DNA from: Malurus cyaneus samueli
Taxonomy: Eukaryota; Chordata; Aves; Passeriformes; Maluridae
Direction of reading: 5' to 3'
DNA: 64,000 nucleotides
NCBI GenBank assembly: GCA_009741485.1
Contig: CM019217.1
Location: 30,914,061 to 30,978,060, forward strand
Of the stretch, positions 47,881 through 59,683 are shown one piece after another; the first letter of the stretch is position 1, and every line of letters starts with the position of its first letter. The translations under genes and the position numbers were made by a program. A model generated the notes under the pieces. The model worked only from the letters and a program-made list of their open reading frames with translations, did not search any database and had not been told where the DNA came from.

Positions 47881-49880
47881 GTAACAAGTTCCTAGTTTCC
47901 TTTAGGGGTGTGAGGAACTGAATATTTAAATAATAACTCTTGCTACCTGCAAAACAGGCCATTAAAATTTGCTTGCAAATCAGGCAGTATGCTCCTAATC
48001 TCTACAAAGAGCAAGCTTGTAAAGACCATCAGCCAATACTTAGGAGACTGCACAGTTCTCATGCTATTTTGATTCTAGACTTTTGTTTGGCTTAAGAACC
48101 ACATTCATGGCTGCAAGAATGTCTGGGTAATTAAGAGACTTGGAAAAAACTTCATCTCCTGGGAGTTTAAACAGTATTTAGCTTGTCTTATTTTGTTGAT
48201 GAGTAAGGCTTTTTCTGAAAAGAACAAAAGAGGAAGACCCATGACCAGAATAGTATAAAATTGGTACTTTTAAACACTCCCAAAATTAATTTATGGCTTG
48301 AATTTCATTTAAAAAAACCAAAGAGTTTGCCATTTTGCTGTGTGATTGTTTTTATAAATAAAGTTAGTTCTGCTTTATTCTAATTGATGGATTACTAAAT
48401 TTGCCTCATAATGTGAGGAATCAGAAGCCTGCCAAACCATACAAGAAAACATTCTTTAAGTTTAAATGACCATATACAATCATGTGCTACCATGCATGCA
48501 TAGACGGAGTGTAGTTGAATTCACACCTTCCTTAAAAAAGATGAAACAAACCCAAGACTCTATAAAACCTTTCTGGAATTCATAATAAAGCTTTATAGTA
48601 CTTGTGCAGTATTCTCATCCCAGTCTGTAACAAACAATTCAACGTGTGTGGGGTTTGTTAAATTGGTAGTGTCTGTGCTTTGTACAACATATTCTAAGGA
48701 GAAACAAATAGAACAAAAAAGAGAAAGAGAATCAAAGAGAAACAACTGAATGTCAAGAACCAAAATAGAAAAAATGGGAATGGGAAAGTTGAAAAAATAT
48801 ATGGAAATTTCGTCTTTTTAAGAAAATGATGGATAAGCACTTTAATAGTTTCTCTTCAAGCTGTATCCCTTCCTGGCAATACCCAAGGCATAGGCATAGT
48901 TATCAAGATGACAGATCTTTTCTTCCCTTAAGCTTGAGGCAAGAACATTTTGTTTCACAGTACACACTGAACTTTTGGAATTTCACTGTGGCTGTTGATA
49001 CTTTCCTTTTCTATTCAGTAAAGACTCACATTTTATCAAGCAGTCCTGCTCTTTGAAAATATTTTCCTCTGTTGGTTCTTTATTTATATCCTAGTAGTGA
49101 GCTTCTTGCTTAATGCTTCCAAGAACAATAAACATTGCATACTAGATATTTCTGAAAAATTCAATACTCCACCTTCAGAACTCCTTTAAGACTGGATCTC
49201 AGGGAAATATTTGACTTCATGTGGTACACGTCTTCATGATGACTTATTGGTATTTTGATGACTTGTTGTTATTTTACTATTTCACTCCATGCCTCACCTT
49301 TTCCCAACAATACCACTTCTTTTGCTTTGAGCACAGTTTGCTTACTTTTTCTGGCATATCTGGATTTTTCCTCAGTTGGTAATCATTAAAATGCCTCTAA
49401 TAACTTATGGCAAATAAATTAACAATAGCAAGGTTATATGAAACCTTTTTAATGCAGTTTTGTGTCAAATCAACTCTTTCACCCATTCTGCCACCTACAC
49501 TTGATTGGCTTTTACTATGGTATAGTTTTAGTATTACTATAGTTTTAACAGAGATGAGGAATTCAATTTTTTTTCTCACCAAATAATTCCTGTTTGTCTC
49601 TCTGAAATGTCCCTCTGAAACAAGTGGACGAGAAGGGGTGTTTTTTGGGGTCACATATCCAAAACCTGGTCAGGTTCCTACAGCAAGCAGCTCTCACGAG
49701 GACACAAATCTCCATTGGCTATAGACAGGATCTGAGACCACTCCCCTGGCCATAGTGTCCTGTTTCCTCTGCCAGTAGCTCTGCCTTGTCACATTGCCCT
49801 GTTCTTTCTTGTGTTGGGTGCATGGCTCTGTGTGGCAAAGGTCACATGGTCTTGCTGAAATTGGTGGAAAATAATGCAGT

Positions 49881-49930
49881 ACACATATATGTGTACACAC
49901 ACACACACATGCACATATACTGTATATACA
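49881..49930. repeat. (CA)n / (TA)n microsatellite
   Basis: ACATATATGTGT leads into seven or so CA units and then ATGCACATATACTGTATATA. Confidence 0.9.
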
Positions 49931-50766
49931 TTGTGTTTGACCCTCATCAGTTTGATTCTAGAATTCAAAGAAAAAGTGAGGTATGGACTTTCTGCTTCAA
50001 TCCATGGCAGGAAACAACACTGGAAATTTCAAAAATGCCTATATGGTAGAAACAGATATTCCCCTCTCAGTTTCAGACATCCTTTTTTGCCTTTTTTTTT
50101 TTCCCCTTTTTTTTCCCTTAATTACTGTACGTTTTGTACACTGATCTCACAAAAATTGCAGTGACCTGTAGTTTGACCTTCTCTTTGCACTTTAGCAGGA
50201 ATGTTATTAAATAGAAATACAGTTCAGTAACTAGTGATGTTTATAGCAGATTCCTCCTTAAAAGTATTTGAGATTAAACCAACCATTTTCAAAAATTAGA
50301 AATATTTTTCCAGTAACCCTCAGCAGCTGTGTCATTATGTAACTGAAATTTCCAAGTTGTCTTCTAGTCCACCTCAGCAGTCCAATGGTGCTCATAGAGA
50401 GATTAGAGTAGAAAATCAATTATCAATAGAAAGTGGATTGTTTTTTTCCTTTTTAATGTATCTACATTCTCCATTTGTTTAAAGGTTGCACATATTGAGA
50501 AAGATAGTTTTTGAGGGAAAAAACTGTACCAACTATATTTTTGGAAGCAAGTCAAAGCTTTGATATAGAGATGAGATAAACTCATAGGAACTCAACTTCA
50601 TGCCAACGGGCTTGAAGATTTTTTTTCTGAAACATGCCAGCTGTAAAGTCTGTGGCCACACACAGCATCTGCAGATTTAAAGGTAAGCTTTCATTTGGTT
50701 GTATGCAGATTCCATAACCCAAACCTATCTGGGAGGGAGGGTGCCCTTACATTTAAATGAGAAAAG

Positions 50767-50789
50767 AAAAAAAAAAAAAAAAAAAAAAA
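50767..50789. repeat. Poly(A) run, 23 bases
   Basis: Uninterrupted A23 preceded by GAGAAAAG. Confidence 0.92.
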
Positions 50790-52229
50790 TATCAGTATAA
50801 TAAGAATAGCACCTCTGAGTTCAGCAAAGTATCTGTCTCTGTCCTTATAATCCCCTTTTTCCCCACATAGTTGTTATAATTTGTTGGAATTTAGCTTCTA
50901 AATTGAATAATTTTTATAAACTGAGTGTGTTTCAGACACACGGAGCAATAACATTGTAAAGAGAATGTGGCACATTTATTCCACATGATGATGATGACAG
51001 ACTGAGCAATGGATTGCATCCAATGCATTAACAGGACCATCTCCATTTTCCTAATCCAAATTTTTGTCCAAATTCATAATTTCCAGTTTTATATAATAAA
51101 AAAAGGAAAACCTTCTTTTATGGATACTGGATGGCAGCTAATTAATTTTTTTGGGAAAATTTTCAGTACGCAAAATGATTGATGGCAATTTTTTCACTCA
51201 ACTCCAAATTCGGTAAATAAGCAAGGGAAAAATTAATAAAAGAAAAAAAAATATTTAGTAAGATTAGATGTTTGTGGCACTTTATTTCACACTTCAGTCA
51301 CCAGGCAACCCCTTCAGATACTGAGATTAGAGTTTGCAGTTTGGCACCAAAGTATAGACTGCTAACCAGAAGGGGAATCATCTGTCTCCATAAGATGGAC
51401 TAATCAAGAAAACTGCTCTGTATGAGGTTGTCTGACATGGGTATACTAAAGTAAAGGGTAGTGGTCCACATTCATCCATCATATAAAAGTCAACCTTCAT
51501 GAGGCAGGCTCAATGATTGAAAAAGGATCTTTTTTTATGCCTCACAAAGTTTTCATTTAGACTTTATAGCTTTTACTTCTCACCTTTTCTGTATGAACTT
51601 ATCATCTCTTTTATGGCAGATAAATCATTGAAGAATAATAGATGTGTAGTTGCCCATGGCATTTTGTGACATACTCAGTGAAATAGCCTGCATATAATTA
51701 GATTAAGATAGCTCTCCAAATTATTTTGCAATTTTTAATTACATTTAAAAAATCACACATACTCCCTTTAGTTACCCTGAGATGTGACAAGGCCTGCACA
51801 AAAGCAGATGCTACCTCCTCTTCCACAAGCTAGAAAGGCAAGGGTTGATGTTTCTGAAATATTTCTTAACCACAAATATTACTACAAGTCCTGCAAGTAG
51901 GAGTAAATTACTGGAAGTGGTCAGCTCAAAACAGACAAAATGCTGTGCAAACTGATAGGATTTTATATCTTTTTAGTGTTGCTAGGAACAATAAGAAAAA
52001 TTTTTGAGTACTTCTGAAAGCTTGTTTTAGAAATTTTCTCAGTTTTATTAGGGTGATACCATTGTAATTTAGTAGATCTAACATCACAAGTTTTGTTATA
52101 TTTGTTTTGTATGACTGTAGTACAAGGAAATTTGAGTCAGGAGTGCAAAAAGTATCTCCCTCCTATGTTTGTGAGTCAAAGGAGTAAAAAGAATTTTGAT
52201 TAATTGTTTACTTAGGAGGTAAATAACCT

Positions 52230-53345
52230 GATCTTCAGTGGAGGTGTGCTGTTATCAGTATCGGAATTGTTCCTGGAAAGGGAAAACAGCTCAAGTCTTG
52301 GCAGGATTTTCTGGATGGATTACTCCTTAGCGGCTCAACTTGTTTAACTGCTTCAACGAAAGACACAAGTCTCTTCTCCCACTCAGAATGTCTCTCTTCT
52401 GTCTCTTTAAGTGCAGTCGAGCTGAGTAAAAAAGTTGTCTTTAGTCCATCAGGGCCGATAACGTGTTTAGGTTTAACAGTGCAGTAGTGCTTTCAACAAA
52501 GCCCATACTGCCATACTCTAGGGTTGTGCATACTGGTCCCAAAGACTGATATATTTTCAACTCCTGTATTGAGTTTCTTTCTGCCTCTTCATGTTCTGGA
52601 TTTCATCCACAAAGTTTTCCATTTCATAAAAGTGAGTATAGCAGGTGAGTAATGATAGAAAACCTAAGCACAAGTTTGTTCCAGTATTTTTAAGTTTCCA
52701 TTGACTGTCGTAATTCTTTCCCTCATGGGGTCATCTGCAGCTGTTTGATTTTTCCTAAGTTGTCTGGAGGAATCTCCATGTGGTCTGCTACACACCAAAT
52801 ATCAAAAAACATTCTATCTTTACTTGACTATTGATGTTTCTCAAATGAGATCTCAACTTCTGCTTCATGGGGTGCTTGCCACACTGCTGTTGCTGCTTCC
52901 CCCACCTTTTCGGGGTAATCTCCTTGAATTATGTAATCTATTTATCAATATTTATCACACTGATAAAATGTCACAACTTGAGAGAGTGAGACGGTAAAAA
53001 TTCAGCAAGCACAGCATGAGCAGTCACAGTGAGTGTTTATACCCCTGTAGGAGTCTGGTAAATGTATATTGTATACCTTCGCAAGACAAAGGACATCCAT
53101 TTTTATCTTCATCTGGTAAGGGGACCATAAAGAACACATCTTTTACATGTAGACTGCCATCCATGGATGTGCAAAGGCTTGCAGTGCAGCTGTTAGGTTT
53201 GCAATATTGGGCATTACAGCTGTTAGTGGGGTTCTGTTGGCACCAAAGCACTGGTGATCATTGTTAGTTCCCATCTCCTGTCCAGTTTTTGGACTGGTCA
53301 AACCAGTCGATGTGGGGAATAGGTTCTGGAGATAATTTCATATCC
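52230..53345 (-). pseudogene. pol: Decayed ERVL-like retroviral pol (RT to RNase H)
   Basis: On the minus strand, split over several frames, the sequence keeps recognisable pieces of an endogenous-retrovirus pol in the right order. From right to left these are: remnants of the RT finger region (about 53220-53345); the RT palm segment VKDVFFMVPLPDEDK and QYTFTRLLQGYKHS (within 53024-53251), typical of ERVL-type RT; a ruined position where the YxDD box would fall (about 52935-52960); an RT-connection-like stretch with EKVGEAATAVWQAP and IPPDNLGKIKQLQ (about 52740-52930); ELKIYQSLGPV (about 52540-52570); and an RNase H-like segment, ERHSEWEKRLVSFVEAVKQV (about 52345-52395). In-frame stops and several frame changes separate the pieces, so it cannot make a protein. 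Gag, integrase, env and flanking LTRs were not recognised, so this is a relic of an old provirus. ERVL rather than another ERV group is a judgement from motifs. Confidence 0.85.
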
Positions 53346-54568
53346 ACATGTTCCTCATGCAAATTCCAGCGCATAGCTAAAACTCAAGCTGCAAGAGCAG
53401 CTCCCTCTCTCCTTACAGTGCTCTGTTCCCTGATAAATTCATCAAATCTTTACAATGAAGAGGAAATGCATGTGAAGGAAAGAGATTGCTAAATCCATCA
53501 GGGAATAAAGTAGAACACTTAGAAGGCAGTTATGCAATACAAATGAGGATAAATATATACTTATTTAGGGCACTTCAAGTCTTTTCAATTCCTCTGTACA
53601 ATTTGGTAGCCTTAGGGATAAATTCTGAGGTCTATTAACAGGTTTTATTGATGAGCTTGAGATTTTACCTTTTCTTGTTCTTTTATCTGATTTCTGTTGG
53701 CAAACTGTAATTTCTTAGAACTGGAGTTATGAGGCGAACAGGTGGTGTTTGAGAAATTCCAGCAGGAATGTACTTCTCCATCTCTGGCACATGAATACAC
53801 ACACTCTGCAGGAGAAAAAAAGCAAAGCTGTCCCAAAACCTGTTTGTGTTAATGTACATATATCAAAGTTTGTAGAGAAATAAGGAGGATGCATAAGGGA
53901 AAATCATGGCATTATGATTTTCATATAAGTTATTTAGGACAAGACTAAATCCACAATTAAATAATGCACAGCTGCATAAATAGGAAACTTTAAACAGAGG
54001 AGCTTTGTCCTCCACACTGAAGTGGAAATTTAAACTCACAATCTCTCACTTAAAGATATTTAGCTCTTACTTCTTCTTAAATATGCAAATCTGTGGCAAT
54101 TTACATCAAGCACCTCTACTGAGTGAATTGTAAAGGGAAAAATAGTTCAGGCAATACTATACAGATTAGCATTTTAACATGTCCTTAACCCAGAGCAAAC
54201 CTATGTCAATTCTGTCCTTTTGAAAGCAACCCTTTTATATCCCTTTTAAGCATCTTTTCACTCATAATGTCCTCATCTATTCAGGGGTTGTAAATACTAG
54301 TGGAAAGCTTCTAATATGTGCTTTTAGATGCTAAAAGTGACATCAGTATATGATTCAGTTGTGATGTTGTAAAATAATGTGCAGTTATACAGAAATGTCT
54401 TATTACCTGAGGAAGTACTTTGTGTGAGAGGAATTCTCTATCTTGGCACAAAACATAATTATGCCCTTTCTTTCCTACTCTGCACTTCAACAGGATTTGC
54501 TGGAGAGTGGTTGTTTTCATCTGTCATGTCTTTCTTGGAAGTTATATCATTACATAGTTTCAGATATT

Positions 54569-54583
54569 AAAAAAAAAAAAAAA
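54569..54583. repeat. Poly(A) run, 15 bases
   Basis: Uninterrupted A15 followed by CTGAGCAGC. Confidence 0.85.
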
Positions 54584-55836
54584 CTGAGCAGCACCAATTA
54601 CAGTTCAGTCAGTGGTATTTAATGAACATTAAAAATGCCAAATCAAACTCATTATGAGACTTCTCAATTCAATTGCCCTTATCTTTGTTTTGTCCCTGAT
54701 TTTTACAACCTCGAGTGAAGACTGGCCTTTCAGATACCCTTTCTGTATGCATCCTATGAAACAGCACTGCCCAGATTTAGTGAAGTGCAGTCTGCTAAAT
54801 TGCAGTCAATGACTGAAATTTCGCTTCAGTGGATTTTTTTTCTTTTTAAAGAGTACCTTAGTGTTGATCGCCTTGTTGTGCTATGAACTCAGAGAGCTAT
54901 GAAATATTGAAAGTAGATTCTTTCACACAGTCCCAGCACAGTCCCATTTCTTTCATTCCTAAACTGCAAGAAGGGTCCTTAGGAGGGGAGATTCCTATCA
55001 GAAGCTGCTGTATTTTTCTCCAGTAGAGCAGCATTCCACCCAGCCATGAAAGTAGAACAGTGTCCCAAATAAAAATCCTAGTTAAACCTCAAACTGAAAA
55101 TAAGGCAGAATTTTAACCTCTAACATGTGCTGTCCTTTTTATATATGGGTGTTGCCAGTAGCAGAAGAGCATGTTCCACCCTGCAGAGAAAATCCTACCA
55201 CAGAGAGCATGAGAGGGACATTGACTCGTGGGTGATAAGCTGATGGGATGAAGAAGAAAAACGGATAGAAGGGCAACCAGGGACACCACTCAACTGAGTT
55301 GTTTCTTATGGTAAAAAGATACAATATTAGAGATAAAAATCACATTTTACAATAAAGCATGGGTCTCATTACTATAATCTTACTATAATGCTCTACTTTA
55401 CTGTGTTACCCTCAATATTTTCGTCTCCTGGTTATTCAACCACTTTTTTTCTCCTGTTTAAATATTTTTGCTGGCTGGCTCTAGTTTTCCAAAATGTTGT
55501 GAAACTCCTGGGATTTGTCTAGAGCTTAGTACAACTTCATGCTCTGTAAAACTCCAAATGCCTATTTTCTCCATCTTTTCTTCATCTCTTCTCATTTCCT
55601 CTCTAGAGGTGGTTTGATATAGTTGCTAATAATTTATTTGACTATTCAGAAGACATTAGCATAAAAGGCATGACCATAGTTTATCAAACAGGGAGAGAAA
55701 ATTTGTTGATCAAATGCAAAAGATGGTGAATATTTGAATCTGAAGAATGAAGGTGAAAATTATTAAACAGACTGACATATTGGAATGTGTTCATTACTCC
55801 AGCTCTCTGCTCAGCTCTGTCTTTTTTTCATTTGCC

Positions 55837-55868
55837 TTTTTTTTTTAATTTTTTTTTTTTTTTTTTAA
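55837..55868. repeat. T-rich tract
   Basis: T10, AA, then T18 or so, ending in AATTCATG. Confidence 0.85.
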
Positions 55869-56276
55869 TTCATGAGCAAACTCCATGATAGTTCTGATGT
55901 GTAGAATGTCAGGTGCATATTTGCTACTTTTCTGCTTAAAGCTTACTGCTCCTGCAAAAAATCATCAGCATCTTCACCAGATAATCTCTGCAAGGTAAAT
56001 TCGCTTGCAGTGATCTTTATGGCTAAACTGCAACCAGTACAAAATGAGACTAATTTACAGCTAGATTAGGTATCTTAAAGATACAGTGCAGTCACAGATT
56101 TTGTCACATGCCCATTTTTTTCAGTGGGAAACAAAATCTTGTAAGGCCTGATTGTCCTTTTAATTTTTTGATGACCCTTATGAGCCAGACATTTTCTACC
56201 TCCTTAGCTTGTTGTTTTACTCTTGCACAACCAGCCCAGTTTTTCCAGTTTCCAATTTCTTTGTTTTAACTCTCAT

Positions 56277-56298
56277 AAAAAAAAAAAAAAAAAAAAAA
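56277..56298. repeat. Poly(A) run, 22 bases
   Basis: Uninterrupted A22 followed by A-rich GGAAACAAAAAAAGG. It lies inside, and largely creates, the Lys-rich start of the open frame at 56223-56600. Confidence 0.92.
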
Positions 56299-59200
56299 GG
56301 AAACAAAAAAAGGAAAACAAAAAGTGTGCTTGCTATGATAAAATTGTAAAAGAGAAATGCATAGAAGACAAACATGTATTAGGTGAGATTTTGCTGGTAG
56401 TAAATGTTTGCTTGCAAATAAGAAACCCTGCACCAAGGAAACATGTAATGAATTTGCTGGAGAAGTCTGTATTTCCATGGATGCATTTTCAATGCTTTTG
56501 TAAAATAAGATCAGTTCTTAACAAATTAAGGCATGGAAATGAAAGTCTAATTTACTTAATGAAAGATGTTTTTGACTCTTTGCCAAAAATAAATATTTAA
56601 GGAAAATGGAAGCTGCATGTAATATATGATATGCCAACACTAGCAATTAGGAAAAAATTATCAGTGTGTAACTAAATTTGACTGTGTTTCAAAATTTGTG
56701 GCTCTTACAGACCATGCATTTACACTGACCACAACCAGTAATGGCTTCCTCATACAGCAAGGTCTATTGGGAAATTGGGGTAAACCAGGCAGAACAACTA
56801 AATTCTGCCCTGGGAAAGTCAGTACCTTGATTCCAATTAAAATGATGTGCAATCACTGTTAACTTTGTAGTTAGAAAAGCTGCAGCTTAATGGAGCTGAT
56901 TTACTGGTTTTTGAGACAGCAGTAAATCACATAAAATGAAATAGACTACAGCAATTTTTTTATTGCCTGGTTAAAAGATTTGAGAGCCATGTAATCATGT
57001 ATGTTTGTATAATCCCTGTGAGAACATGTCTTCACTAATGCCTGGGACTTCTAGACAGTCTTTTGTTAAATGTGTAATATTAATAATAGTACTTAGATAC
57101 ATCAGAAGAGAAAACTACATTTTCAAGGAAATTTAGTCAGTTACCTCCTTTTGATTTAAATGGATCTATGAAGCCTAAACCCATACTGAAAATATTTTGC
57201 AATGTTGTGGAAAAAAAGGAACCTGCTAAGGCTATTTAGGCACGGACATAACTCATATCATAACTCTGTTGAATTTTAATTACAATGATTTGAAAGGGAA
57301 AATGCTTTATATTCACCAATGTTTTGTTAACCTGGAAGTCTTAAACATTTCTGTAGAAATTGTGAAAAGTAAGGTGAGTTCCTTAATAGAAGGGAAATTA
57401 GAAAGCTGTGCAGCCAGTAGCAACTTGAATATTTTCCCACAAATCTTTGAGATAAACCTAGAAGTGACATTCCATTTGTTTTATGCACCAATTGACATTA
57501 TAGGCTAATTTTTTCCCTGTCCATAAAATACTGCTCAATGCAATAAGGTAGGAAAATAATTTGTAGCAAGATTTAAACTTGCCTGAAGAAAATGGTTGAA
57601 AGAGTAACTGAGAAGAGAAGCATGTGGTGCTGAACAACAGAACATAGAGACAATGGAAGTTAAGAATATTTTTGAACCAGGGAAGTAAATTGCATGCCGG
57701 GCAAAATATTACTCACAAGTTTGAGAATGTTAGATTATATTTATTTGTCATTTACTTTCCTCCTGAGAGAAGGTTAGTTACTCACTTGAAAAATAATATA
57801 TTAAACCTAATATATCTAAACCCAAGATAAGTGGGGAGGGTTTCAGTCTCATAAAATTTTTTTGATTGAATTATAGACTTTGAAAGAAAAATATGTTTTA
57901 AGCAGGCAAGAAGCAGATACAGAATTTATGTTTGTTTGCTAGTTTCACTATAGAATCAAAGAGTATTAGTGCTTTGCTTATATTCCAGAGGGTATTATTA
58001 TTTTTCAGGGTAAATTTCCCTAACTGAAAGGCCATAATGCAAAAACACAGCAGCCGTTTTGTTCAATCTTTTTTACTGGCAGAGAGTATAATTCAACTAA
58101 CTTCCTCCTTTGAATTAGAATTTCCAGTCAACCCATTCCCAGTTCAGAGTGAACCTCAGCAAATCTATAGATGATAACCGGAGCTTAATGACATTTGGCA
58201 GTTTAATGTCGCTATATTTTTTTTTTTTTTAGCTTGTGGTATCTCAAGTAGAAATCAACTAGAAACCTAATGTTAAGTACAATTCAAAGACTAGCCACAA
58301 ACTGTCTTGAAGGAAAATTTTAAATTAATCTGGTAAAAAGCCAAGGCAGTTTTTTTTTTTTTTTGTGCAGCACTATTTTGGTGGGCTAACTTTTGAACAG
58401 AAACTTGCTGTGTTGGATTATTTATAGCATCTCATTTACATATGCAATCCAGCTAATTCTGTGTGGAAATGCCTTTCAGAATGTGTTTTTGCAAATGTGC
58501 ATTTCTTCAAGACCCATGGATATAAGCATTAACTAAAATAGTCACTGTTCTCTGCTCCTGCAACGCTTGCAGCCAGACTTCTATAACAGTCATTTTGTCA
58601 GAATAATTTTCTAAGTAATTATGGAAAGAAAAATAGAAACTTCCAACTCTTTAGCAGAATTAAAATTGGAATAAAAAGATCCAACAGGGATTAGGTAAAA
58701 AGAAACTATTAAAATATTCTACATTGCCAGTTTGCTTCTATAAATGAGACTCTTAGTAAGACTTAACGGCCTAGAATTTGCCAGCAATAAGAAATTTCAC
58801 AGAAAGGTAGAGCAACCTGTTGCTATTTTTGTCATTAGCATTTCCTAAGACTAATTATAAAATTCCTGAGGTTAACCTTGTCTGAGCAGCAAAGATATGA
58901 GTAAGACATGCTTTGAAAGTAGATTTAGTGAAAGAATATGTCTGTGCTGAAGTCATAAATGTAACTTGCAGGATAGACAATTTCTCTGCTGCTGTACCTG
59001 GGCTGCTGCTCAGAGCTAAGCCTGGCTCAGTGAGGCCCAGCTTTGGCATTGTTGTAGCACGTCTGCTTGCTGCTATGACCACACATGAGTTGTCAGTAGT
59101 CCACTTCAGGTATTTTTTCAAGATAAGAATGGAAATTCATCTAATCTATATCCCTTTCCCACACCTTTGTAGATTGGAGCCTTCTGATCTTCAGGTTTTA

Positions 59201-59663
59201 AAGGCTGTCCTTTGAGCCTGTCCATAGTCCGAGGTGAGAGCCACTAAGATGATATGCTTGGAAATGATCTTACACTTTAGAGCTGAAAAAGCCATGTAAA
59301 AATACCACATTAAATTGCTGGCAATTTGGGGAATTATATAACAGACAGGTACTCTCTATTCTATGTGAGAGCAAATGAAATCTCCTCCAGCTTGAACGAG
59401 GATAAAAATAATTAGATGAATGCAGGAAAAAGTGAAAAAGAAGTCTCTACTTGTGTCATTCAGTCATTTCCACTTGTGAGAAAATATTACTCAGAAACTG
59501 TTAGGAACAGAGACATGGTTTCCTTAGATTGACTTGACATACACCAATGACTCTACCTTTGCAGATCTCCTGCAAATGCAGCAGCTCTGCACATTCCTGA
59601 TGTCACTAATTTAGCAAGTGCACTAAGCACTTCCTGAGCACATCATTGGACTGTTGTAAAGGC

Positions 59664-59683
59664 AAAAAAAAAAAAAAAAAAAA
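59664..59683. repeat. Poly(A) run, 20 bases
   Basis: Uninterrupted A20 followed by CCAAACCAAAATG and further A-rich sequence to about 59711. Confidence 0.92.

Larger units (their letters stand above)
46372..52229. other. AT-rich non-coding DNA, no gene seen
   Basis: Holds several homopolymer tracts and a CA repeat, listed separately, plus a GC-richer stretch (about 49640-49870) I could not assign. Phe-rich overlapping open frames near 46405-46699 come from T-rich sequence. Confidence 0.6.

Noticed and set aside
53645..53836. Cys-rich minus-strand open frame near the pol relic, considered as env or gag
   Set aside because: No retroviral motif could be recognised, and position alone is not enough.
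56223..56600. 125-codon open frame with Lys-rich start
   Set aside because: The Lys run is a translated A22 homopolymer; the rest shows no domain and ordinary AT-rich composition.
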